A stretch of 9,371 nt of DNA from CAYSYH01 sp964435455 (GCA_964435455.1 CAYSYH010000026.1:1-9371); one strand, 5' to 3'. Numbered from the stretch's first letter, positions 1 to 7,349 are shown. Numbers and translations are program-made. Notes: generated by a model not told the origin, from the letters alone.

Positions 1-128
1 GCTACATTAGTAAACAAATCACTATCATCTAAATTTTTAGAACTCATAACTGAAACTTTAGGATTTAATATACCATAAGTATCTTTTAAGTACTCTTCAA
101 TGTACTTTTGTAATCTTAAAAAAAGCAT
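1..128 (-). CDS. N-terminal fragment, possibly arginyl-tRNA synthetase (partial at window edge)
   Basis: An open frame of 42 codons plus two bases begins at an ATG (bases 128-126) and runs off the left edge. It starts MLFLRLQKYIEEYLKDTYGI and reaches DDSDLFTNVA. A leading amphipathic helix, a beta strand (PKVSVMS), then a D-L-x-T-N-V-A motif resembles the N-terminal additional domain of arginyl-tRNA synthetase, where the usual form is GDxxTNxA. The Gly of that motif is Ser here and the catalytic HIGH motif lies outside the window, so the identity is tentative. It lies 18 bases after the comEC C-terminal frame on the same strand. No Shine-Dalgarno sequence precedes it, but an extended -10-like element lies 6 bases upstream, so it could be read through from the com genes or from its own leaderless transcript. 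Confidence 0.5.
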   Translation of the reverse strand, partial: MLFLRLQKYIEEYLKDTYGILNPKVSVMSSKNLDDSDLFTNV

Positions 129-134
129 ATTGCT

Positions 135-163
135 ATTTTAGCATCATTATTCAAAAATTAAAA
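135..163 (-). promoter_or_regulatory. Possible extended -10 promoter of the leftmost gene
   Basis: Read on the minus strand, TGCTAAAAT (bases 143-135) fits an extended -10 element (TGn plus TAAAAT, 5 of 6 to TATAAT). It is followed by 6 bases and then the ATG at 128. A weak -35 candidate TTTTAA lies at 163-158 with a 17-base spacer, overlapping the end of comEC. The same bases form a small perfect hairpin (TGCTA, 3-base loop, TAGCA at 131-143), so the match may be coincidental in such AT-rich DNA. Confidence 0.35.
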
Positions 164-938
164 TTATGTCACCCGAAACATCTGTCCTTAAAACCTTTAT
201 ACCCATTTTTTTATAATAGTCTAAAACTTCTTTGTGAGGATGCCCATAAGAATTTTTATTCACAGATAGTATAGCATATTTTGGCATAGTCTTATTCAAT
301 AACTTTTTATGTAGTGAATCTTTACTACCTTGATGAGGTATTTTAAGATAATCAACATAAGGCAAGTAACTATAATATTCATCTTGAGCTAAATACTCAC
401 TATCTGACATTAAAAGAACTTTTTTACCGTTAGCATGAGTAACAAGTAAAACAACGGAGCAGATATTAATGTTTTTATCATTGCATTTTTTTGAAGGCCA
501 AACTACATCTATTTTAAAATTACCTAAAATTAAAGAATCTCCTTTAAAAAGATTTTTTGTTATCCTTTTTTTTAGATAATAGGATTGAAAAGTATTATTA
601 TATACTAAAGGCGAAAAGAGGTCGTAATTTACAACAGTTTTTAAACCGAACAATACTCCAGAAATATGATCGCTGTGATGATGCGTTATTAAAAAATTGG
701 TGGGTTTTTTACCCTGGGTATATTTAAAAATTTTATTATAATTTTTAAAGCTTGGTCCTCCATCTACAACTAAATACTTATTTTTACTCTTAATTAAAAA
801 ACTGTCACCCATACCTACATCTAAAAAAACAATCATATCTTTATTATAAAAAGATGACATTATGATATTTTTCACCACCAAATATACAACACAAAAAAAT
901 AAAAGAAACAAATAATCTTTTAAACGTTCTTTTTCCAT
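147..938 (-). CDS. comEC: ComEC C-terminal part: membrane-anchored metallo-beta-lactamase domain
   Basis: This 263-residue protein matches the C-terminal metallo-beta-lactamase (MBL) domain of ComEC/Rec2, thought to process the DNA strand that is not imported. One membrane segment spans about residues 8-25. The family motifs follow in order: DVGMGDS (40-46, usually DVGQGDA), DGG (59-61), HHHSDH (86-91, a full HxHxDH metal site), NICSVV (158-163), SDSE (178-181), PHQGS (201-205, usually HHGS), SYGHP (230-234) and TDVSGDI (252-258). The metal-binding set therefore looks intact, with Gln replacing the second His of HHGS. Its ATG overlaps the end of the channel frame by 19 bases, one frame away, at an A5 run. 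No Shine-Dalgarno is visible, so translation would depend on coupling or frameshifting. It could be a real separate subunit or the tail of one interrupted comEC. Confidence 0.88.
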   Translation of the reverse strand: MEKERLKDYLFLLFFCVVYLVVKNIIMSSFYNKDMIVFLDVGMGDSFLIKSKNKYLVVDGGPSFKNYNKIFKYTQGKKPTNFLITHHHSDHISGVLFGLKTVVNYDLFSPLVYNNTFQSYYLKKRITKNLFKGDSLILGNFKIDVVWPSKKCNDKNINICSVVLLVTHANGKKVLLMSDSEYLAQDEYYSYLPYVDYLKIPHQGSKDSLHKKLLNKTMPKYAILSVNKNSYGHPHKEVLDYYKKMGIKVLRTDVSGDIILIFE

Positions 939-2197
939 AAAGTATTAAAAAAATAAAAGGAGCATACAATAATTATTAGATATAAAAAAATCATTTGAAA
1001 AAAATTTAATGTAATAGTTAATTGAGAATAAGGAAGAGAAGAAAATAAATTTATAAAATCAATAAAAAATTCTAAAGGAGCTTTTAATATAAAAGTAAAA
1101 TAGTTAACCAAGGGTAATAGATAAAAAAAGCATAATAATAGGTAAATAAAACCTAAAAACATTATCAAAGGTATTACCCATAATATCAAAAAATTTGCAG
1201 GTAAGGAAACCAAGCTAACTCTTTTAAATTTATAAATTAATAAAGGCATAACAAATAATTGAGCAGAAAAACTGGCAGAAATATCGGACTTAATAAAAGA
1301 AGGTAAAAAACTAAAAGCTGCAGAAGAACTTATAATACGGTCTAAAGGTACCCCTATCAAATATATACCCAAAGTTGCTAAAAATGTTAATTGCAGACTT
1401 AATGAGTCAATTAAATAAGGTTGTAATATAAGCAAAACCAATATAACCACAAATAAAAGATAAATGCTATTTTTTTCTTCGCCTATAGCTTGTGAATAAG
1501 ATACTAAAATCCCCATTAAAACAGCTCTTATAATAGGAGGATCAAATCCAACAATTACTAAATATATAAATGCAAATATAGAACCAAATAAAAAACGTTT
1601 ACCTAAAGAAGTATTTTTAAACAAACTATATGCTATTCCCATTACTAAAGAAACATTAAATCCTGAAACTACTATAACATGTATTAGACCTGATTTAATT
1701 AAAGAATCTTTAAAAGTATCTGTAATTATAGGTTCGGTACCAAATAACATACCATTTAACAAACTAGCATGAGGTTGTGGTAATAATAAGTAAGAATAAT
1801 CTTCAAAAATACTTTTTATTTTATAAATATAAGTTAACAAGCTTGAGGAATCATAGATAATATTTTTAGCATAGATAGTCCTGTAATATCTCTTTCCTTC
1901 TACATAAACTATATCACCCGGAGATAATTCTACAAACTTACTACTGTTAGAAACATTTAAACTAGGCATAGAGTAAAAAACCAATTTATAATAACCTAAT
2001 TTAACTATAAATTTCTCATCTTCTATATAATAATCTGACGTTATAAGATGCTTTGATTTATAATGTAAATCCTTTTTGGGAGGAAACTGATAAATATAAA
2101 ATCTAAATAAAGTTAATATTAAAAGAATAAATAAGAATATATATGACTTTAAATTACTTAGTAAACCTTCCTTGTTAAAAAATTTATTTAAGAACAC
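920..2197 (-). CDS. comEC: ComEC N-terminal part: DNA-uptake channel (competence domain)
   Basis: ComEC forms the inner-membrane channel through which one DNA strand enters during transformation. This 425-residue frame has a first membrane helix (about 19-36), a short beta-rich OB-like region (about 50-115), and a polytopic Competence domain from about 145 to 415. Family landmarks are LLNGMLFGTE (146-155), GLIHVIVVSGFNV (170-182, usually GLxHxxxxSGxH/N), FDPPIIRAVLMG (218-229) and SLQLTFLATLGI (267-278). The start is GTG; the next in-frame ATG is near residue 77, past the first helix, so GTG is preferred. It overlaps comEA by 14 bases, indicating translational coupling. The protein stops right after the last membrane helix (FYFFNTLWKKNV) without the usual MBL domain, which lies in the next overlapping frame. 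Confidence 0.9.
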   Translation of the reverse strand: MFLNKFFNKEGLLSNLKSYIFLFILLILTLFRFYIYQFPPKKDLHYKSKHLITSDYYIEDEKFIVKLGYYKLVFYSMPSLNVSNSSKFVELSPGDIVYVEGKRYYRTIYAKNIIYDSSSLLTYIYKIKSIFEDYSYLLLPQPHASLLNGMLFGTEPIITDTFKDSLIKSGLIHVIVVSGFNVSLVMGIAYSLFKNTSLGKRFLFGSIFAFIYLVIVGFDPPIIRAVLMGILVSYSQAIGEEKNSIYLLFVVILVLLILQPYLIDSLSLQLTFLATLGIYLIGVPLDRIISSSAAFSFLPSFIKSDISASFSAQLFVMPLLIYKFKRVSLVSLPANFLILWVIPLIMFLGFIYLLLCFFYLLPLVNYFTFILKAPLEFFIDFINLFSSLPYSQLTITLNFFQMIFLYLIIIVCSFYFFNTLWKKNV

Positions 2198-2768
2198 TTA
2201 TATTATCTTTTAATAAATTTATTGTAGACTTACCAACCCCTTTTATATTTAATAATTCGTCTATATTATTAATAGGACCATTATTTTTAATATAATCTAA
2301 TATTTTTTCAGCGGTTTTGTAACCTATGCCTGGCATACTTGTAAGGTCATAAACAGTAGCGTTATTTAAATAATCTACAATGCTTACATAGTTACCAGTA
2401 TTAATGTGATACTGATAATCAGCTTTTAAAGGCTTCAAATCAATTTTTTCTCCATCTTTTATACGCCTTGAGATATTGTCATAATTATAATAATCAGGAT
2501 ACCCATTGGGAAAGTTAGACAATATATCAGCCACAGTATAGTTTGGGGGAATATCATAAAAACCTGGTTTTTTAAAACCAACTCCTAAGTAAACAGTAAT
2601 ATAACTAGGGGGTATATAGTTAGTTAAAGGATTTATAGGCTCTATTTTGTGGTAATAACTAAAATAAGAAAGGGAAATAAAACAAAGTATAAAAAAAACA
2701 AATATATAAAAAGTATACAAATATCCTTTATTCTCTAGTCTATCTAAAATAGTAGAGATGAGAACCAT
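2184..2768 (-). CDS. comEA: ComEA-like DNA-binding competence protein
   Basis: ComEA is the membrane-anchored receptor that binds double-stranded DNA outside the cytoplasmic membrane and hands it to ComEC. This 194-residue protein has an N-terminal membrane helix (about 19-38), an SLBB-like beta domain (about 57-112, with GVGFKKPGFYDIP and a DGEKIDL end), and a C-terminal tandem helix-hairpin-helix region: YLNNATVYDLTSMPGIG (133-149) then LLNIKGVGKSTINLL (172-186). The PGIG and KGVG hairpins are the DNA-backbone contacts of this family. The length is normal for ComEA. The start is the ATG at 2768, before the membrane helix; no Shine-Dalgarno precedes it, but a promoter-like element ends 7 bases upstream. 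It is the first gene of the comEA-comEC unit and overlaps comEC by 14 bases. Confidence 0.92.
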   Translation of the reverse strand: MVLISTILDRLENKGYLYTFYIFVFFILCFISLSYFSYYHKIEPINPLTNYIPPSYITVYLGVGFKKPGFYDIPPNYTVADILSNFPNGYPDYYNYDNISRRIKDGEKIDLKPLKADYQYHINTGNYVSIVDYLNNATVYDLTSMPGIGYKTAEKILDYIKNNGPINNIDELLNIKGVGKSTINLLKDNISVLK

Positions 2769-2775
2769 TATTTTG

Positions 2776-2805
2776 AGTATAAAATAAAAATACTATACTT
2801 AGCAA
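2776..2805 (-). promoter_or_regulatory. Predicted promoter of the comEA-comEC unit
   Basis: On the minus strand, TTGCTA (2805-2800) and TATACT (2781-2776) are separated by 18 bases. The -10 is 5 of 6 to consensus and lies 7 bases before the comEA ATG, so the transcript should begin at or within a base or two of the start codon. A long run of A/T repeats sits directly upstream of the -35, where an UP element would be. The leuS promoter uses the same two hexamers with the same spacing. Confidence 0.5.
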
Positions 2806-2807
2806 GC

Positions 2808-2855
2808 AATTAAATTAAATTAAATTAAATAATTAATAATTATAATTATAATTAA
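2808..2855. repeat. AT-only short tandem repeats upstream of comEA
   Basis: Bases 2808-2830 are about 4.6 copies of a 5-base unit (TTAAA). They run into about three copies of a 6-base unit (ATAATT) between about 2836 and 2855. The rest of the 2769-2919 intergenic is also AT-rich and I see no gene in it. The repeats lie immediately upstream of the comEA -35 hexamer and could act as an UP element or be prone to slippage; function is inference. Confidence 0.75.
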
Positions 2856-2919
2856 AATATAGTTAAAACTCCTGTATAGGATATATAAGGACGTTAAAAA
2901 ATATAAAAGTAATTAGTAC

Positions 2920-5391
2920 TTAAACAACAAAGTTTACTATCTTATTAGGGACATAAACTGTCTTTAAAATACGAGAGCCTTCTAAATATTTTTTAACCTT
3001 ACTCTGGGCAAGTTTAATTATCTCAGTTTCATTCAATGACTCTAATTTGCTTTCTAATATATCCAAAGAACCCCTAACCTTACCATTTACCTGAATGGGG
3101 ATGACAACAGAACGTTCAAAAGAGTCTACTTTATAATTAACATCAAAAGGAATACTATGTATGCTTTTAGAACCCTTAAGAACACCTCGATATATTTCTT
3201 CTGATATAAAGGGTGCAAAAAATGACAGAGACTTCAGAAAAACTACAGAGTCTTTATAAGATAGAGAATTAATATTTTTACCCCATAAGTTCACAAACGA
3301 CATCATGCTAGCTACGATAGTATTAAAAGAAAGTCTTTCTAAACCATAGTTTATATTAGAAACAACATCACTTAAAGCAAAAAGCAACTCTTTAGAAGTA
3401 ATTGTACGGCTATTTAGCTCACTAGTGTGATATAGACGCCAAACTTTAGATAAAAATCTATAAACACCTTGAACAGAACGGTCATCCCAAGGCTTATCTG
3501 ACTCAAAAGGTCCCATAAACATCTCGTAAATCCTTAAAGTATCGGCACCATATTTTTTTACTACAATATCTGGATTAATAGTATTACCTTTGCTTTTACT
3601 CATTTTTTTATGATCTGGACCTAAAATCATTCCTTGGTGTCTTATTTTTTTTACTGGTTCGTTTATATTTAAATAACCTAAATCTCTAGCAAATTTAGTA
3701 AAAAACCTAGAGTAAAGTAAATGTAAAACTATATGTTCAGGTCCAATAATATATAAATCAATGGGCATCCATTTATTTAATTGTGTTTTACTGGCAAATT
3801 TTTTATCATTATAGGGATCGGTATAACGCATAAAATACCAACTAGAGTCAACAAAAGTATCCATTGTATCATACTCAGGACGCCAACCCTTTCCATATAA
3901 TTTTTCGGTTCTTTCTTTAAATTCTTTAGAAGATTTTAAAGGAGACTCACCCGTAGGTTTAAAGTCAACATCCTCGGGCAATAACCACGGAAGGTGTTCT
4001 TTTTTTACTGGATGAGGATTGCCCTTTGGATCATATACTATAGGTATAGGGGTTCCCCAATAACGTTGCCTAGAAACAAGCCAATCTCTTAACTTATAAG
4101 TGGTTTTTATTTTACCAATTCCCTTTTTTGTTAAGTATTTAGCAATATACTTAATAGCCTGCTTAGTCTTTAAATTTTCTATCAATGGCGAATTAATAGA
4201 TATACCAGCGGACTCAAATGGTTTTTCAGTGTCTAAATTGCTATTTAAAGGTTTAACTACGTATTTAACAGGCAAATTGTATTTTTTAGCAAAAAGGTAA
4301 TCTCGCTCATCATGGGCAGGAACAGCCATAATAGCACCAGTACCATAACCATACAAAACATAATCGGCTATCCAAATAGGAATTTTTTCTTTATTTATAG
4401 GGTTTTCAACATATAAACCAGAAAAAACACCTGTTTTTTCTTTTGATATTTTCCGTTGTTCTTCAGATTTTTTTAAAGATTTTGTCACATATTTAGAGAT
4501 ATGTTGTTTTACATTTTTAGGTATGTTTTTAGATTTTAGAATTTTTTTAACTAAAGGGTGTTCTGGAGAAACTGCCATAAAAGTAACACCATAAATAGTA
4601 TCAGGACGTGTAGTAAACACTTTTAAAGTCTTTGGGGTAATATATTTATTTAAAATTTTAAAGGAAATTTCGACACCTTCGCTTTTACCTATCCAATTTA
4701 ATTGTTGTTTTTTTGCAAAATCATACCAATCTATTTCATCTAAACCACTAATAAGCTCCTCAACATAGTGAGTTATTTTAAAAAACCATTGTGACATATT
4801 CTTTTGTATGACCTCAGAGTCACATCTTTCGCAAAGGCCATTTATTACTTGCTCATTTGCTAAAACAGTTTTACAAGAGGGACACCAATTTACGGGGGCT
4901 TCCTTTTTATAAGCTAAACCTTTTTTATATAGTTCTAAAAAAAACCATTGAGTCCACTTGTAATAATTTGGATGACTTGTAGCTATTTCAGTAGACCAAT
5001 CATAAGAAATACCTATACGTTTAACTTGCTGCCTAAAAGTATCAATAGCCTTTTTAGTAGTTATTGCAGGGTGAATACCTGTTTTTATTGCATAATTTTC
5101 AGCAGGAAGACCAAAAGCATCCCAACCAACAGGAAAAAAAACCTTTTTACCAATAGACCTATAATACCTGGCCAATATGTCCAAAGCTGTCTTACTTAAA
5201 ACATGACCTACATGTAACCCAGATCCAGAGGGATAAGCAAAGGCGAACAATAAATACTTTTTGTTATCAGAGTTAACATTTTTTTGCAAATAAGTTTTGC
5301 GATTAAATAGCTGAGACTTCTCCCAATTTTTTAGCCATTTCTCTTCATATAAACTAGGACTAAATTCTGGATAAGAAGATTTTTTTTGCAT
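2920..5391 (-). CDS. leuS: Leucyl-tRNA synthetase
   Basis: This cytoplasmic class I synthetase charges tRNA-Leu with leucine. The 823-residue protein is full length for a bacterial LeuRS. Visible landmarks are the HIGH-type motif LHVGH (59-63), WDAFGLPAEN (90-99), a zinc-binding knot with Cys 170, 173, 187 and 190, and the CP1 editing domain (about 235-425) with FTTRPDT (259-265) and GTGAIMAVPAHDERD (350-364). Next come RDWLVSRQRYWGTPIP (435-450), KMSKS (596-600), an alpha-helical anticodon-binding region and a C-terminal domain with IQVNGKVRG. The editing site appears complete, so mischarged tRNA should be cleared. It starts at the ATG at 5391, with no Shine-Dalgarno but a promoter-like -10 only 6 bases upstream. 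It follows obg on the same strand after a 55-base gap and is probably its own transcription unit. Confidence 0.98.
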   Translation of the reverse strand: MQKKSSYPEFSPSLYEEKWLKNWEKSQLFNRKTYLQKNVNSDNKKYLLFAFAYPSGSGLHVGHVLSKTALDILARYYRSIGKKVFFPVGWDAFGLPAENYAIKTGIHPAITTKKAIDTFRQQVKRIGISYDWSTEIATSHPNYYKWTQWFFLELYKKGLAYKKEAPVNWCPSCKTVLANEQVINGLCERCDSEVIQKNMSQWFFKITHYVEELISGLDEIDWYDFAKKQQLNWIGKSEGVEISFKILNKYITPKTLKVFTTRPDTIYGVTFMAVSPEHPLVKKILKSKNIPKNVKQHISKYVTKSLKKSEEQRKISKEKTGVFSGLYVENPINKEKIPIWIADYVLYGYGTGAIMAVPAHDERDYLFAKKYNLPVKYVVKPLNSNLDTEKPFESAGISINSPLIENLKTKQAIKYIAKYLTKKGIGKIKTTYKLRDWLVSRQRYWGTPIPIVYDPKGNPHPVKKEHLPWLLPEDVDFKPTGESPLKSSKEFKERTEKLYGKGWRPEYDTMDTFVDSSWYFMRYTDPYNDKKFASKTQLNKWMPIDLYIIGPEHIVLHLLYSRFFTKFARDLGYLNINEPVKKIRHQGMILGPDHKKMSKSKGNTINPDIVVKKYGADTLRIYEMFMGPFESDKPWDDRSVQGVYRFLSKVWRLYHTSELNSRTITSKELLFALSDVVSNINYGLERLSFNTIVASMMSFVNLWGKNINSLSYKDSVVFLKSLSFFAPFISEEIYRGVLKGSKSIHSIPFDVNYKVDSFERSVVIPIQVNGKVRGSLDILESKLESLNETEIIKLAQSKVKKYLEGSRILKTVYVPNKIVNFVV

Positions 5392-5397
5392 AAAAAA

Positions 5398-5427
5398 AGT
5401 ATAACATAAAAGGAATTAGTATAGCAA
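5398..5427 (-). promoter_or_regulatory. Predicted promoter of leuS
   Basis: On the minus strand, TTGCTA (5427-5422) and TATACT (5403-5398) are 18 bases apart, the same hexamers and spacing as at comEA. The -10 carries an upstream TGT, making it an extended -10. The leuS ATG follows after 6 bases, so the mRNA is predicted to be leaderless. An alternative extended -10, TGCTATACT (5426-5418), overlaps the -35 and would instead give a leader of about 20 bases. Confidence 0.55.
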
Positions 5428-5446
5428 CTAAAGAAAATAAATATAA

Positions 5447-6631
5447 TCAGTTTTTAAAAAATATTCTTTTGTTAGGTATATTATCTAAATTAATTACTTT
5501 AGGTATATTTTTACTCTTAGAATTATTAAAACTAATAGAATGAGATATATTAATTATTTTAGTATAATTTTCTTTTAAAAAATTTATAAAGGGTTTTAAG
5601 GTTTCTAATTTGTAAGCACTAACTTTAAAAAATACAGGCTTACCAAAAAAAGTCCCAAACAAACTCTTATAATTTAAAATATTATTTATCATATATTCTT
5701 CAGCTTTGTCATATATATAAGCGGCTTTAGGAATATCAATTTTATTAAATAAAATTATTTCAGGCTTTTTTATTATATTTGGAGACCAAGCATATAGTTC
5801 CCTCCTTATAGAAATATAAAAATTAAATAATTCAGCAATTACATAATCATAATTAGTCTTTTCATACGAGAAAGAAGGACACTGGGTTACATCCAAAACA
5901 TGGACAATTAAACCACACCGTTCTATATGTCTTAAAAAATTATCGCCAAGCCCTTTACCTTTACTAGCACCTTCTATTAAACCAGGCAAATCTGCTATAA
6001 TTAATTCTCTTTTAGAATCTAAGCGTAATACCCCAATATTAGGAGATAAGGTTGTAAAAGGATAAGGTGCTGTTTTAAAAGAACGCTTAGTTAAAGAGTT
6101 TATTAAAGAGCTCTTACCTACACTAGGTAAACCTACTAAACCTATATCTGCAAGTAATTTTATTTCTAAATGGATAGTGATAAATTCCCCTTGGGATCCC
6201 TTAGTAAATTTTTTTGGAGCTTGTTTAATAGAAGATTTAAAATGGGCATTACCGTAACCACCTTTACCCCCTCTGGCTAGCACTAAATAAAAATTAGGGT
6301 TTACTAAATCAGCTAAAAGTTCTTTTTTCTTAGTATTTACAATTTTATAAACTAATGTACCTAAAGGAACTTCTATTACAAAATCTTTTCCGGATTTACC
6401 TTTTCTAAAGTTTGTGCCACCCTGCTCACCTTTTTCTGCTTTATATAATTTTTGTGCATTTAAATGTGACAAAGTACGAAGTTTAGTATTAACTTTTAAT
6501 ATAACATCACCTCCTTTACCTCCATCCCCCCCATCTGGTCCACCAAAAGGTCTGAATTTTTCTCTTTTAAAGCTAACCCTTCCATCTCCCCCATCACCTG
6601 CTTTAACTTTTATAGTTAAAGAGTCTAACAT
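5447..6631 (-). CDS. obg: Obg-family GTPase (ribosome assembly)
   Basis: Obg/CgtA is an essential GTPase that assists large ribosomal subunit maturation and links it to cell status. The 394-residue protein has the glycine-rich Obg fold (about 1-158, with AGDGGDG, GGPDGGDGGKGGDV and ARGGKGGYGNAHF). The G domain follows: G1 GLPSVGKS (167-174), G2 FTTL (192-195), G3 DLPG (214-217), G4 NKID (296-299) and G5 SA (338-339). G1 reads PSVGKSS where most Obg proteins have PNAGKST; the P-loop Lys and Ser are kept. The C-terminus is a short tail, too small for an OCT domain. It ends on TGA just after IPNKRIFFKN, which supports TGA as a stop here. The gene starts 3 bases after the TIG-domain gene and has an AGAAAGG Shine-Dalgarno-like sequence inside that gene's end, so the two are co-transcribed. 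Confidence 0.97.
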   Translation of the reverse strand: MLDSLTIKVKAGDGGDGRVSFKREKFRPFGGPDGGDGGKGGDVILKVNTKLRTLSHLNAQKLYKAEKGEQGGTNFRKGKSGKDFVIEVPLGTLVYKIVNTKKKELLADLVNPNFYLVLARGGKGGYGNAHFKSSIKQAPKKFTKGSQGEFITIHLEIKLLADIGLVGLPSVGKSSLINSLTKRSFKTAPYPFTTLSPNIGVLRLDSKRELIIADLPGLIEGASKGKGLGDNFLRHIERCGLIVHVLDVTQCPSFSYEKTNYDYVIAELFNFYISIRRELYAWSPNIIKKPEIILFNKIDIPKAAYIYDKAEEYMINNILNYKSLFGTFFGKPVFFKVSAYKLETLKPFINFLKENYTKIINISHSISFNNSKSKNIPKVINLDNIPNKRIFFKN

Positions 6632-6634
6632 TAT

Positions 6635-7342
6635 CTACCTTTCTATAACTCTAAAAAGTATGGGTTTTGATTTTTTTAATAACTCTATATATAAAATATT
6701 TGAATTAGTATATTTAAGGGGAACTTCTTTTTTAATGTTTTTAATATTTCTTGTACCAAAAACATTTAGAGATCCAGATACAGTATAAGCTATAACAGAA
6801 TCTACATCTTTCACTTTTACGAAATTTTTGTCGTTCTTTATCTCTATAACAGGTTTAGTGTCTTTATTAAAAACATAAACCTTACCAAACCAAGTAGACT
6901 TCTTACCATTTACGGATATACTAACAGTATATATACCTAATTTAGATGGTAAAGAAACTTCTACTTCATTATCTGACCAATATTTAATATCATCTTTTAA
7001 AACAGGTTTGTTATTAAATAAAACAATACTTTCTTTACGTACTTGGCCAAAATTTAAACCCAAAATTAAAATACTATCTCCTGGCTTACCATAAAATTTG
7101 GTTATATGTTCTATCTTTGGAGGATATTCAGGATAAGGTATTAAAGATTCATCTATTGAAGAAGAAACATTTTCGTTATTTCCAGCTTCAGAAAAATTAG
7201 CTTTATCTCTTTGCGATAGTAAATATATAATAGGAATAGATAAAAATAAAGAGAGTATAAACAAACCTATAACAGCCTTTTTTAAACTTAAATTATAAAA
7301 AAATATAATTAATTTCTGTAACATCAACTTTAAATATATCAT
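6635..7342 (-). CDS. Membrane-anchored IPT/TIG-domain protein, function unknown
   Basis: The 235-residue protein has one N-terminal membrane helix (about 23-43) after a short Lys-containing stretch. A Ser/Glu-rich linker (about 48-68) leads to an immunoglobulin-like IPT/TIG domain (about 74-158): PPKIEHITKFYGKPGDSILILG, then LNFG, a VLFNNKPV strand, YWSDNEVEVSLP and VSISVNGKKSTWFGKVYVF. A further beta-rich segment (about 165-235) ends LFRVIER. Most of the protein is predicted to lie outside the membrane. TIG domains mediate surface binding or act as spacers; no catalytic residues are visible and no specific role can be assigned. A second in-frame ATG at residue 7 is possible. It leads a two-gene unit with obg, 3 bases downstream, and is divergent from the retropepsin gene. 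The pairing with obg probably reflects shared transcription rather than shared function. Confidence 0.85.
   Translation of the reverse strand: MIYLKLMLQKLIIFFYNLSLKKAVIGLFILSLFLSIPIIYLLSQRDKANFSEAGNNENVSSSIDESLIPYPEYPPKIEHITKFYGKPGDSILILGLNFGQVRKESIVLFNNKPVLKDDIKYWSDNEVEVSLPSKLGIYTVSISVNGKKSTWFGKVYVFNKDTKPVIEIKNDKNFVKVKDVDSVIAYTVSGSLNVFGTRNIKNIKKEVPLKYTNSNILYIELLKKSKPILFRVIER
6638..6644 (-). promoter_or_regulatory. Shine-Dalgarno-like site of obg
   Basis: AGAAAGG on the minus strand lies 6 bases before the obg ATG and overlaps the last codons of the upstream TIG-domain gene. It is the clearest ribosome binding site in the window and belongs to an operon-internal gene, in contrast to the genes that lead transcription units. 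Confidence 0.6.
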
Positions 7343-7349
7343 AAAGAAA

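Noticed and set aside
2896..2922. Possible intrinsic terminator after leuS: AAGTA-CTAAT-TACTT followed by T-rich sequence on the minus strand
   Set aside because: The stem is only five pairs, mostly A-T, and overlaps the stop codon; too weak to call a terminator.
4100..4300. Plus-strand open frame of 66 codons inside leuS
   Set aside because: It lies antisense to the conserved LeuRS editing region and shows no domain or start signal; it is a shadow of the real gene.
4948..5199. Plus-strand open frame of 83 codons inside leuS
   Set aside because: Antisense to the conserved N-terminal LeuRS region, including the HIGH-side motifs; no independent support.
5447..5449. Recoding of TGA as an amino acid, known in some CPR lineages
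   Set aside because: obg ends with TGA directly after its conserved C-terminus and tryptophan is TGG throughout, so the standard bacterial code fits.
6414..6788. Plus-strand open frame of 124 codons with a Pro/Ser-rich stretch
   Set aside because: The Pro/Ser repeats are the antisense reading of Gly-rich Obg codons; it spans the obg-TIG junction and has no ribosome site.
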